Positions 44,300-56,075 of a stretch of DNA of 64,000 bases are shown here, piece after piece. Source of the DNA: Rugalucina vietnamica. Taxonomy: Eukaryota > Mollusca > Bivalvia > Lucinida > Lucinidae. A program made the translations under genes and the position numbers. Position 1 is the stretch's first letter. Each line of letters starts with the position of its first letter. The notes under the pieces were generated by a model. That model made no database searches. It was not told the origin of the DNA and saw only the letters and a list, made by a program, of their open reading frames with translations. The stretch is from positions 44,653,071 to 44,717,070 of the forward strand of contig OZ024880.1 in the NCBI GenBank assembly GCA_964017185.1. Reading direction: 5' to 3'.

Positions 44300-45841
44300 T
44301 TATTCAATCACGCGGACGTTACATTTTCAGAACATTTTAATTGATGGGTACTCAACACAAAATTTCTACATCAAGATTAACAGTCAGTTAATAAGATTTC
44401 CACTGCATACGTGTTTGTGCATTTGATTTAAAAAAAAAAACAAAAAAAAACGTCTGATGTGTGGATGAGTACTGTGACATGTCAATGGAACTAGTGCCAT
44501 CTCCGAAACATGGTCACTAGTCCAGTGCTTTTAGCCAAATTGTAATGAAAGCAAAGCATATGCGGTGTTTCATAAATAAGTATTTGAATGCTACGTCGTA
44601 AGGTCAATATAGTCGTCATCGTCGTCCACCTTTTACAAATATATTCTCCGAAACGTTTAAAGATAGCAAAGATCAGAAACTTAAATTATTATAGAAAACT
44701 AATGTTACGTCCAAAAACACATAGAATAGGAAAACCTATTACATCGCACAGTTTGGCATTACAGATTCTGGCTTGTTTATTTATCTTTCAAAGATTTATT
44801 ATACAGACATAATCTTTAAAACGGTTTCAGTTGATTAAAATGGTGCTAGGAAACGCCTTATTGATTACACTGTTTCAGTATTTGTCTGTTTCAGTATTTG
44901 TCATTTAAGTATTTGTCTAGCTCTTTCACAATAACTCAGAACAGCTATGGATAATATATCTCGCATTCGATGCTTTTAGCTGATGACACGCTGTTGATTT
45001 TTCAAGATAATGACCGAGTGCAAAACAATTTAATTACAAGCATTTTATAGAAATCACTCCATAAAATAGAATTACGCTGTTAAATTAAGTGTTTATGTGA
45101 ATCTCTCATGGGAATTATATCATTCAGACATAACGACTCGCGTAGTGCCTTGTCGCTTCTGTTGCAACTCATTAAAAGAACATTGGTCTGCATCCTTTTC
45201 AATTCATATAATGTACTGTATGGTTAGTTAATACTTTTTAAATGTACGCTACATGACATGACATCATAATATTTCTGTATTTATGTTTAATAAGTAAATA
45301 CTGCCCAGTTTAAAAGGTGGAAATAATTAAAATAACAAGTCAAGAACTCCACAAAGAAAGATAAATTACAAAAGTAAAATAGCGCATGGTAAATGTCAGT
45401 AAAGAAATTAATATATTCCCTTTTGTCAAAACTTTTGCAAGTTATTCGAACTATTGTTCAAAGTGACCAGTAGGAGACCATACAATAAGGAACAAACTGA
45501 CAACTATCATCGCTTGCGACAAAAACAATGAGTAACTTTCTATGTAAATTTGTTCTTCTTTGAGAGTATGTAATTAAATCCCAAATGTCTGTTGACGTAA
45601 AAGGCAGTTTTTCAACTTGACAATCTGTGTCACTTATATCGAACATAACGAAATAGTGTCACCAAGATTTTAGACAAAACTGATTTTTAGTGTGCGTAGA
45701 CGCCGTACAATGGCAAACGTGTTTTGTACTTTTAAAAAGCGACTTGTATTGTTGTTCCATTTCTTATTTTCGGTGTTGTTTTAACTGTTTGTACCTTTTA
45801 TGTGCTCACTGCTCTTAAAGGATCTCAGTTTTATACTAATT
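44300..45841. other. Low-copy sequence at inner end of left arm, no gene recognised
   Basis: Contains an A-rich tract (44431-44450) and short frames only. A 14 bp segment AACAATGAGTAACT near 45525 is absent from the right arm. The arm ends at 45841 close to sequence resembling the RT-family 3' region (GGTGGTCATCTTTAAGG). Confidence 0.5.
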
Positions 45842-46208
45842 CATGTATAGTTGTTTAAAAAGCTAGGTGGTCATCTTTAAGGAAATATCTGTTCACCCGA
45901 ATCAGGGTCTTAACTCCTGATATGCCAACTCAACCATTCGCTATAAAACCAGATAAAAGATAACAATATGCATCGAAACCTGTGACTTTGAATTTTGTTT
46001 TAAGTATCTCATAAAAACGTGACCGATTTCAATCCGAAATAAACGAAAAATTACAAGCATACTCGTAGCTTAAACGCTCAATTAACGCTCCTTGACCCTA
46101 AAATGTCACGTAAAATATTGTGTCATTGTGTCGGAAATGACTGATAAAAGTAAACATGGCGACCCCAGACGTGTTCTATAACTTTGCCGCATAAATTGTT
46201 GACATGAT

Positions 46209-46210
<2 letters not shown>

Positions 46211-46259
<49 letters not shown>
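46211..46259. repeat. T-homopolymer, 49 nt
   Basis: Uninterrupted T-run in the palindrome spacer. It may mark a minus-strand retroelement tail, but no body was identified. Confidence 0.95.
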
Positions 46260-46260
<1 letters not shown>

Positions 46261-47129
46261 AAAACTAACATACTAAATTAAGAATATGTACAATTTCCTT
46301 CTTAAATCTGTCTTTGTATCCGGCAAAGGTCGTGTCTAATTCGTTTTGCTTGTTACCGCTTTTCATTTTACCACAGTGTGCAAATAATATGCACCCAGGA
46401 TTACCTGTTACAGGGAACTCGGAGGTTCGGGGAACTCGGAGTTAAACAATGGAAGGCAAATCCGACTAGGGGCAGTATTTATCCCATATTATTTTCAATT
46501 TACGTCCACTTCAGAAATTTTACCATATCGCACATACAAAGTTTAGAAGACGAAACCCCTGCATGCACCATCAGTTTAAGCTGACACGTCAATTTTCAAT
46601 CAAAATAAATAATGTAAACTGGAAATTGCATGATTGTAAAGCACTTTCAATTCGGACCACTTAATTTTGAGTATTTACGATATTTTCGCATTAAACAGCG
46701 GCCGGTTTCTAAAAATACAGTGTCTTAATGAGCATCATATATGCAAAATATCCAGTGTTTTTACCCAGGTAAATGTAGGAGGCATCACAATTTGGGTACG
46801 GTAATTATCGGAGGTATGATCGTGATAACTCGGAGGAACGTCAAATTTAGGATATGGGTAAAGTCGGAGGGTCAGTTCATTGAAAATGACTCGTGATTTT
46901 GCTTCTGGAGCAAACTAGACTTTAATTTTATGACATACAGTCCAGTTAATATGTAAAGTACCAAATATACATTAATATGTCACTCTAACCTACATGTATG
47001 TTACTCTAACCTAAATGTATGGCATGGACTTGTTATTAACATATTTAAGTGTATAATTATTTGGCATGATTTTTATGTTGTCGATTTCATTAAGCACTCT
47101 TAATCATTCAATCACTAACCGCATGTGTT

Positions 47130-47300
47130 AAATCCACCCTCGGGGTAACAAGTGGAGCAACCCAATTTCTGCTTGCGGGTGTGTCAGGAATTTATTCTGG
47201 GGTTCTCCCGTGGTCACCCAACCTATTGATGGAGTCGTCTCGATATGTCTGAAACAACCTTGTAAAGGTGAAAGGGATATCAGACAATAATAATAAAAAT
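47130..47300 (+). mobile_element. SINE 3'-domain-like fragment inside the CAC-terminated element
   Basis: TTCTGCTTGCGGGTGTGTCA, GGGGTTCTCCCGTGGTCACC and GTCTGAAACAACCTTGTAAA follow the same order as 11865-12020. Ends in an AATAATAATAAAAA tail. Confidence 0.5.
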
Positions 47301-47417
47301 TGAGCGACCGCATCAGAAAACCGTCCCACAATTAGCTTAACTCGTCTGAAACATTTTTCCAAAATCTGTTATAATCTCATAATTCAAAAATGTCAAAAAG
47401 GGAGATCTAGATGAAAA

Positions 47418-47615
47418 AAGGTACAAGCTGGCAATGATCAGGAAAAGGCGCAATCAGAAAGAAATTCCGTCCTCAACGAATCCGAAGCAGGAAAAAACCA
47501 AATTGACAATTAGGTACTTATACTGAAAGAATATATCGTAAGCCGAGTGAGCAGCTATTGTCCAATAGGCGGCCACTCAGTTACCATAACTTAAACTAAT
47601 ACTATGAAAACGTAC
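47418..47615 (-). mobile_element. RT-family 3' fragment (minus strand), in the spacer element
   Basis: Begins AAAAGGTACAAGCTGGCAAT, continues GATCAGGAAAAGGCGCAATC and AGTGAGCAGCTATTGTCC, and stops after the ACGTACATAAAG block. About 200 bp, the shortest 5'-truncated copy in the window. Confidence 0.75.
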
Positions 47616-48726
47616 ATAAAGTATCATCAGCTCTTGAAAGAAAACCCGTATTCTGTATTTTCAAGTAAAAACGTGTGCACAAGATTTTTCAGGTCAATCG
47701 AGTTCAAACGCAGACGAGGGCACTGACAAAATTATCCTCCTCCCAATCGTAAGTTGCCCAAGAAAATTTAGCATCAGCCGTTTTATAAGCTGTAAAATGA
47801 CATTTTTTCATGTGCATCATGGAAAGATTCTACCGAGTACCCACAGTCGATAATGTGAATATAAATAATGCACACAAAATGGGATGTAAGGGGATTAGAT
47901 TGCATATAGACGGTAGCTTGCTTGTTGATCATCTCCTTTCCTAGTATACATCAAACACCCCCTCCCCAATACGCATGTGCGCATACTTACCGTGTCACAA
48001 CAATCAGAATAAACGTTTTGTGCTTACCTTTCCTTAATTCGTAGGCACATGGAAGTGATCCAAACAAATACACTCTCAGATAAGCATTATCAAGAGAAAA
48101 AGAGAGGAAAAAAGCTGTTTAAATGTTGAAATACCTCCGAATCTCCAAAACCGTCCCTCCGAGTTCCCAATATCACATTTCAAAATTACTCCGAGACTTC
48201 CCGTATCAAAAGATGTGACACCGTCTTTATGTTTTAAGCCTGTGGAGTTTATCCTTTTGTAATCATGCGCAAGGATGCTTAAACTCTCGAGGAGAAAGCC
48301 TAAATTTTGAAATGTAGCTACCAGTTTGTTGACAAATGTTATTGGTCGTCCACTATTTACCTGATAATACAGATTTTCTTGCTGCGTGAGCATAATTCTG
48401 AGTTCAAAATACTTTAGCATGTTAATTTGAGGACAAAGACGGCCACACTGTTCATAAATTGTTTGCTTATTATATTACCTTTTAGCCCAAAACACCAATA
48501 AGCTCTGATTTTACCATTATGTGATATTAAAATGATATTATACTGACCCTAGTCTAAGGCGCCTTCCATTGTTTACCTCCGAGTTCCCCGAACCTCCGAG
48601 TTCGCTGTAACAGGTAATCCTGGGTGATATGTAGATCGAACAATAAGAACGCTCGTATGTGTCAAACCGAATTCAAATGGATAATGACACTTTAAGACAA
48701 CGGTGCAGTCTGTATTTGTTCCTTCC

Positions 48727-48830
48727 GACCAGGTTCGACTAGGTTTCAAATCGGCCTGTACAGTCACAGAAAAAGGTTACAAGCAGTGAACTATCCGTGA
48801 AGCGAAGCTAACGTCGCTGATCGATTGTGC
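48727..48830 (+). mobile_element. Truncated relative of the ATGAGCCGCC MITE
   Basis: CCGACCAGGTTCGACTAGG, CGGCCTGTACAGTCACAGAA and CTATCCGTGAAGCGAA...CGCTGATCGA match 10878-11000 but stop at the centre of the MITE, exactly where the right arm of the palindrome begins. Confidence 0.6.
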
Positions 48831-49845
48831 AATTAGTATAAAACTGAGATCCTTTAAGAGCAGTGAGCACATAAAAGGTACAAACAGTTAAAACAACACC
48901 GAAAATAAGAAATGGAACAACAATACAAGTCGCTTTTTAAAAGTACAAAACACGTTTGCCATTGTACGGCGTCTACGCACACTAAAAATCAGTTTTGTCT
49001 AAAATCTTGGTGACACTATTTCGTTATGTTCGATATAAGTGACACAGATTGTCAAGTTGAAAAACTGCCTTTTACGTCAACAGACATTTGGGATTTAATT
49101 ACATACTCTCAAAGAAGAACAAATTTACATAGAATTTGTCGCAAGCGATGATAGTTGTCAGTTTGTTCCTTATTGTATGGTCTCCTACTGGTCACTTTGA
49201 ACAATAGTTCGAATAACTTGCAAAAGTTTTGACAAAAGGGAATATATTAATTTCTTTACTGACATTTACCATGCGCTATTTTACTTTTGTAATTTATCTT
49301 TCTTTGTGGAGTTCTTGACTTGTTATTTTAATTATTTCCACCTTTTAAACTGGGCAGTATTTACTTATTAAACATAAATACAGAAATATTATGATGTCAT
49401 GTCATGTAGCGTACATTTAAAAAGTATTAACTAACCATACAGTACATTATATGAATTGAAAAGGATGCAGACCAATGTTCTTTTAATGAGTTGCAACAGA
49501 AGCGACAAGGCACTACGCGAGTCGTTATGTCTGAATGATATAATTCCCATGAGAGATTCACATAAACACTTAATTTAACAGCGTAATTCTATTTTATGGA
49601 GTGATTTCTATAAAATGCTTGTAATTAAATTGTTTTGCACTCGGTCATTATCTTGAAAAATCAACAGCGTGTCATCAGCTAAAAGCATCGAATGCGAGAT
49701 ATATTATCCATAGCTGTTCTGAGTTATTGTGAAAGAGCTAGACAAATACTTAAATGACAAATACTGAAACAGACAAATACTGAAACAGTGTAATCAATAA
49801 GGCGTTTCCTAGCACCATTTTAATCAACTGAAACCGTTTTAAAGA

Positions 49846-51054
49846 TTATGTCTGTATAATAAATCTTTGAAAGATAAATAAACAAGCCAGAATCTGTAAT
49901 GCCAAACTGTGCGATGTAATAGGTTTTCCTATTCTATGTGTTTTTGGACGTAACATTAGTTTTCTATAATAATTTAAGTTTCTGATCTTTGCTATCTTTA
50001 AACGTTTCGGAGAATATATTTGTAAAAGGTGGACGACGATGACGACTATATTGACCTTACGACGTAGCATTCAAATACTTATTTATGAAACACCGCATAT
50101 GCTTTGCTTTCATTACAATTTGGCTAAAAGCACTGGACTAGTGACCATGTTTCGGAGATGGCACTAGTTCCATTGACATGTCACAGTACTCATCCACACA
50201 TCAGACGTTTTTTTTTTTTTTTTGTTTTTTTTTTTTAAATCAAATGCACAAACACGTATGCAGTGGAAATCTTATTAACTGACTGTTAATCTTGATGTAG
50301 AAATTTTGTGTTGAGTACCCATCAATTAAAATGTTCTGAAAATGTAACGTCCGCGTGATTGAATAAAATACAATCAAAATTAAATAATCTAGTCACAAAT
50401 GCACGCCGATTGCACCGTTTCCTGGCCATTGCCTACTTTTACCTTTTTAATCTTAAAATCTGTTTAGTTTACCTTCTGGTAAATCACTTTTATGAAGAAA
50501 AAAAGTTAGCTTTAACCAGGAACTATTGCAATCAGGACCAATGTCCCTCCTAAACCAGGTGGGTGAACTTAAAAATCTTTATACATATCATAGAAGAGTG
50601 AGTAGATATTTCTCGGATGGTGGCCACTCAGTCATCAAACCTTAACTAAATGTGGCTTGGATAAGCAGCAAGCTACCTGCTGACCGATTCTTCTTTTGTG
50701 TTAGTACTTTGGTAGTTGGATTATTTCTCACCTATTTTTGTGGAGGGGTATTTGATTTCTTTGTTTTAGTCATAAGGTCTCACTATAGTAATAGAAATTC
50801 AACAGTGTTTAATCATTTAAAACTCAAACTAAATGTATGAACTGCACTTTTCAGGCATACGAATAGCATTTATTTGTGTTGCTAATCATTAGAAGAACAA
50901 AATAAAATCAAAATGAGTGTGGGTTGACCAGCTTGGTTTTTCACAAATTCTCTCAGTGGAGTGACACCGTCAGAATTTTCAAATAAACCGCTTTTCACGC
51001 TCTCTAATACACTGGGTTGGCAAAGGTTTATTCCCACAGTCAAAATAGCTCTGA
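49846..51054. other. Right-arm mirror of 43604-44812
   Basis: Reverse complement of the left-arm low-copy region, including the rearranged RT-family pieces (near 50375-50675) and a T-rich tract (50210-50236). No gene recognised. One of the paired short frames differs by a single residue. Confidence 0.7.
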
Positions 51055-51056
51055 TT

Positions 51057-51371
51057 TTATTCAAACTTCTTGGGGATGCCTGGCACAAAGAGAGCTTCTG
51101 GCCTGAAAAATATTGGGAATGACAGATAAGTAAAAACCAAAGTACACAGAACTAATTTTTTAAGCGTCAAAATCCCGATATCAGGGGTACTACTATTAGA
51201 TTTAGTGATACCATAAGGAAAAGTTGCCTGCAGCATTTTTGAACTGCCTCGTTTAAGTAATAAACATTTACACAAGGTTCCCCAGACAATCAGGATTATG
51301 AGGTTAGCTACCGTGCTACACCTTGTCATCTTCCTAATACCATTAAGAAAATGTGCCCATGTTATATACAT
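51057..51371 (-). other. Possible 3'-terminal exon remnant (right arm), open 104-codon frame
   Basis: Mirror of 43296-43608 with one more C in the run near 51184, so the frame stays open from MYITWAHFLNGIRK to FVPGIPKKFE. An internal TTTTTCAG acceptor-like site and a downstream AATAAA are as in the left arm. The protein family is unknown and this may be chance. Confidence 0.22.
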
Positions 51372-51554
51372 ACTTTTTCCTAAGAGGAAAAAAAATGAAA
51401 ATTTTCATTAGAAAAAAACGAAAATTTTGTAATTTTTGCTGAAAACATATATAGACCGTGTGTACACGTTAGAACCGCCTCGTCGAGGCAGTTCTAACGA
51501 GACCCACAATCTATGCTATAAAGGAAAAATAAGAAAAATACGTACACCCATGTA

Positions 51555-52517
51555 CGAGGGTGATCCAAGAAGTAATGCGAACTCATGTGTAATTTCTTTC
51601 ACCATTGTCATTTTTCAAGATAGTTTACATCAGAATAATGATGCATTATCGATTTTTCCGGATCCGATTACTATTTTGCCTGAATCACATAGCAACCCTC
51701 GTAGCCTAGCAACAAGAGAATGCAAGGTAAACGACCTTGGCCACGGGTAAAATGGATTCTATTTATGTAATGAAGTGTCAAATGTAAACCATCATTACGT
51801 CAATAATCGTTTTATTCCCAAGTACAATAATCCCTTTAAATAAACTTGCTGTACATACCTTGATGAGTTGAACGTAGCACAAATTATTGAGGTTTGGCTA
51901 TCTGTACCCCCTAGAATTTGAGTCAATTTTTGTCTCTCTAAATCGCCACATTTTTATCAACGCCTATTCTACTTAAACCAAAAAGGTTAAATTCCATACA
52001 ATATTTATTTTTTGAATAGAAATTCTTCGTTGTGATAGGCTGTGGGCATAAATGTCGACATTTACATCTTGATCGGGGTCAAATATACTCATGAATTATG
52101 GGTATTTGTCGTACTTCGTCGAAATCGTGATATTTTTGTCAGATGCCGTTGCTAGGCAACATAGAATAGACCCTGCTGATCTTTGCATTTCGTTTTCTAT
52201 ATTATTTCCAAAACATAAGACAAACATAACACAACGAATATGATTTGCGTGTATATTAATGTCAATTTAATAAATTGGAGCACAAAATCTTTCATTGTAC
52301 CCCAAACAAAAATGACATTCAGTCAATTTGGCGTCCATGTCGACTTCGGGCCGACAAATCAAATAATCCTTGTATCTCGACTCGTCATCTGAACTTCATG
52401 ATATAACACCTAATTACTGCACATATATGCACGTGTTAACATGCCAAATTATTTACATATATCTGCATTGGTTACTAAAATATAGTTGTGTTCGCATTAC
52501 TTCTTGGATCACCCACG
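51555..52517. mobile_element. Mariner-type non-autonomous element (right arm)
   Basis: Mirror of 42151-43112. Ends CGAGGGTGATCC and GGATCACCCACG with TA flanks. Confidence 0.75.
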
Positions 52518-52997
52518 TATACCAAAGTTTTACTATACAAAAGTGGGGTTTAAGGGGGTATTCTTCGCATGGACATGTTTTCCTGATGCATTTGCATGCA
52601 CAGGAGCTGTATTGCTTACAATTATTTATATGTTATCTAATTGATTGTTATTTATAACCAAGAACTATAGCGTGTTTACTGAGAATGATAGCAGAAATAC
52701 AATGAATAACATGACATCGGAGTAACATAAGTCACATTTAATTACCTCATTTCCTAGTAAATAGATCAGACAGGGACAGATATTCGTACAATATTAGCTG
52801 AGAAAGTGTTGCTTATTTGTCAAGAAGCTTATCGCGATGAACCTTAACAGACCGCAATCGGAAGTAAGAGCTCGGGCAATACAATTTTAGATTATTGCAT
52901 ACTGGATATAACAGAAACGAAACAAAAACAAGCGGGAGAGGCGACAATCGGATACAAGGATAGACGTTAACATGCTTTTTTTTTCTCCTTTTTTTTT

Positions 52998-53031
<34 letters not shown>

Positions 53032-53179
53032 CGATTTCTGATTATTTTAATGAAATTGCATAACATGCGGACAGGCATCAGGAAATCATGTTCCTGTAAT
53101 GTATATCCATTGAACTCCACTTTTACGTATGCAGGGATATACATGTACCTTTTGACCTTTTTTTTTTTTTTTTTTTTTT

Positions 53180-55802
53180 AACAACAACATTTTTACATAA
53201 GCAATGCATCCATTTTTGTGCCTTCATGCTTCGTTATTATTCCCAATGTCAATAAAATGATGTTGTGATAGGAAATCAAAGAGTTTGTTCCAAAAGTATT
53301 GTACAAAATGGCATTCCCAGAACAAATGATCGATAATTTCAATAGCCATGTTACAAAAGGAGCATAAGCTCGATTCTGTATATTTACACTTTAACAGGTA
53401 CTTGTTCGTCGCAATGTTACGATGTACAAAGTTATATTGAAAGTTTTGGAGTTTGTTTTCTTTACAAATGGCAAATATGTTACGAAATATAGATTTCCAG
53501 TCAAAAGTTACATCTTGGAAGTACGATTCCCATTTACGCTGTGCTTTAGTTTTTTCATTACTATTACTTTTTTAATTTGAAAGTCTGTAATGTATTTACA
53601 AATGTTATTTTGATCTTTTGCTTTGACGACTGTAAATAGAGCTGGTTCTTGTTTTATCTGTAGTGTTTGCACTTTTAACTGTCTTAGCCATTCTTTCGGT
53701 ATTGATGATATTAACTTGTAATAATTCAAATATTCATTTGGCGGTAGTGCAAACTCAGTCTGTAGTTCTGCAAACGTTTTAAAACGCTTATATTGATTAT
53801 CAAAAATGTGTTTAATATGATTAATGCCCTTTTCTATCCATGTTAAAAAAAAACAAAGGGTTTTGACTGATTTCTTACATGACTGTTATTCCAAAGAATC
53901 TGCGCGTTAATTTCCTGAGGGTTTTTGTCATAGTTGAGATAGCACCACGTATATAAGATATCCTTTAAAAACAAGTTTTTAAAGTGTAAATATTTTAAAT
54001 CTGCAGGGTTTTAGATTACTTTCAAAATTCAGAGACCCACCATGTTTGCTTAGTTCGTTTTCGTAAAATATTTTCCATGTTACCTTATTTTGTTCATCAA
54101 TAAGGCGTTTAACCCATGCCATTTTTAACGAATTTACATAACAGTTCAAGTCAACCATCCTTAAACCGCCTTCTTCATATGGTTTTATGAGTGTATCTCG
54201 TTTTATTTAGTCCCTTTTATTATTCCATATGAATTCAAAACTTTGCTGTTTTAATGATTTTATAATTTCTGATGATGGATTAGGGAGAAATGAGAACAAG
54301 TATGTTAATTTAGATAGAATAAAGGTTTTGAACACGGTAATATTGCCTATCGTCGTTAGTTTGTGTTTTTTCCATGATGTAATATCTCTGCGAAATTGTT
54401 CTATTCTTGGTTTAAAGTTCAGCTCCATTATCTGTTCAGTTCGCGAATGGAAGTGTATTCCTAGAGCTTTAGCCGTATCTTTGTTCCATATGATTTCTTT
54501 CTTTTGTTATAAACTATATCGTGCACGTTTCGTAGGGAACCGAGCTTTAATGGGACACACTTGTTAAAGTTCAAATTTAATCCTGATAGTTTACCAAATT
54601 CTTCGAATAAATGTATAGTTGCATTGTAACTTTGTTCAGAGCCATCCAATATAACAGTGCAGTCATCGGCGAACAAAGTAGTGTTTACTGTTTTGCCATG
54701 AATACTTTATTTTGTCTAATAGCGACTGAGAGTATTTCAATACCCAATATAAATGTGTAAGGCGAGAGGGGACACCCTTGTCTTACTCCTCGTTAGATGG
54801 GGAAAAAGAGGTTAAATATCCATTGTAAAGGGCACAGCTTGTTGCGTTATTATAAAACAATTTTACCCATGATTTAATATCTTGACCGAAATTAAATACG
54901 TCTAAAATTTGTTCAATATATTCGTGATTTATGCTATCGAAAGCTTTCTCGAAATCCGTGAGGAGTAATATACCAGGTAAGTCGTGTTCTTCCGTATATT
55001 CGATTATATCAAAAAGGAGACGTATGTTTTCGCCAATATATCAACCTTTGATGAAACCTGTTTGACTACTGTCTATCAAAATTTTGAGAACCTTTTTTAT
55101 TCCATTTGCAATCGCTTTGCTCATTTTTTTGTAATCTACATTCAAAGACTTATTGGTCTCCAACTAGAAAGATTTGTCAAGTTCTTGTTACTTTTTGGAA
55201 GAAGAGTTATAAGACCTTGCTTTTGGATGTCGGACATTGAATTAACTTGAAAAGAATGACTGAATGAGTTCAGCATGGTGTCTTTGTGATCTTGCCAAAA
55301 TATTTTATAAAATTCGACCGTAAAACCATCTGAACCTGGAGATTAACCGTTTTTCAAGTCTTTTATCGCAGATTCACATTCTTTGTCGGTTAAGAGGCCT
55401 TCACATTTTTGTTTTTCTTGTTCGTTTAATGTCGGTAGATCATGATTTCGAAAAAAAAAGTTGTATGGCGGTTCACAGCTGTTGCGTTTTTCATAGAGTT
55501 TCTTGTAATATAGCATCGATATCTGCGCGTCCAAAATTTCATTCTGATCATTCACTGTTTTCCCATTTATACAAAGTTGGTTTATTATTTTACTCTCGGC
55601 TTTATGCGTTTCTAAACTTTTTGGGTATTTTAATTTTTTTTCACTGTCTTGTAGATGCGTTATCTTAAGTCTTGTTAAAATTCCAGCCTTTATTCTATAA
55701 ATTTCTTCCAGTTGTTCTTTCTTATTTCTAAGCTCGTTATTAATATTGTTTTCAAGAGTTTGCAGTCGAACGTTATTATTATTATTATTATTATTACTAT
55801 TG

Positions 55803-55855
<53 letters not shown>

Positions 55856-56075
55856 GTTGTTGTTGTTGTTGTTGTTGCTGCTGTTACTATTGTTGTTAAC
55901 TTGTATTAAGCGTTCTTCCAAACTATCTATTTCATGTTCCAGCTTTCTTAAGTTTTCCTCTTCGGTTTTATGCTTTTTGCTTGAATAAGATATTGTTTCA
56001 TTTCTGGTCGTTCCTTTGATAAGAGACCATAATACTGCAGGGTTTGCCTCACTGTTTTCGCCCCAAAACATTATA
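53180..56075 (-). pseudogene. L1/Tx1-like LINE, reverse transcriptase and C-terminus (right arm)
   Basis: Mirror of 38426-41336 with the same motif order (FADD box near 54670; LCSFCNM Cys/His end near 53360) and the same frame breaks. It differs by a shorter asparagine run (about 55773-55890) and one Gly-to-Asp change (NHGLP to NHDLP). Its T-run (poly(A) on the minus strand) at 53159-53179 is followed by a single ~126 bp unit rather than two. Confidence 0.88.

Larger units (their letters stand above)
29562..45841 (+). repeat. Giant inverted repeat, left arm
   Basis: Every landmark here recurs in reverse complement in 48831-64000. The sum of paired coordinates changes only at indels: 93562 at the window edge, 93553 for 30362-33611, 94501 for 35892-38182, 94516 for 39840-41008, 94658 for 44588-44812, and 94672 at the inner boundary. 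Most paired translations are identical. The inner breakpoint follows ACTAATT at 45841. The outer end is at or before 29562, because the right arm leaves the window there. Confidence 0.95.
46392..48626. mobile_element. CAC-terminated TIR element with 5 bp duplication and CGGAG subterminal repeats
   Basis: 2235 bp. ATATG stands on both sides (46387-46391 and 48627-48631). The TIR is about 68 bp, beginning CACCCAGGATTACCTGTTAC, and contains GAACTCGGAG twice. Further CTCGGAGG-type motifs point inward on the left (46808, 46832, 46866) and occur inverted on the right (48131-48195). Transib and RAG-related elements also have CAC ends and 5 bp duplications, but the inner TIR is not their known consensus and no transposase was found. 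A SINE-like and an RT-family fragment lie inside. Confidence 0.8.
45842..48830. other. Spacer of the giant inverted repeat
   Basis: 2989 bp present once. Order: decayed RT-family 3' sequence, about 45842-45930; unassigned sequence; a T-run at 46211-46259; the TIR element 46392-48626; and a truncated ATGAGCCGCC-type MITE relative at 48727-48830. The right breakpoint falls within that MITE remnant. Confidence 0.85.

Noticed and set aside
46392-48626. Firm assignment to Transib or RAG-like transposons
   Set aside because: Only the CAC end and 5 bp duplication fit. The rest of the terminus differs from the expected heptamer pattern and no transposase is encoded.
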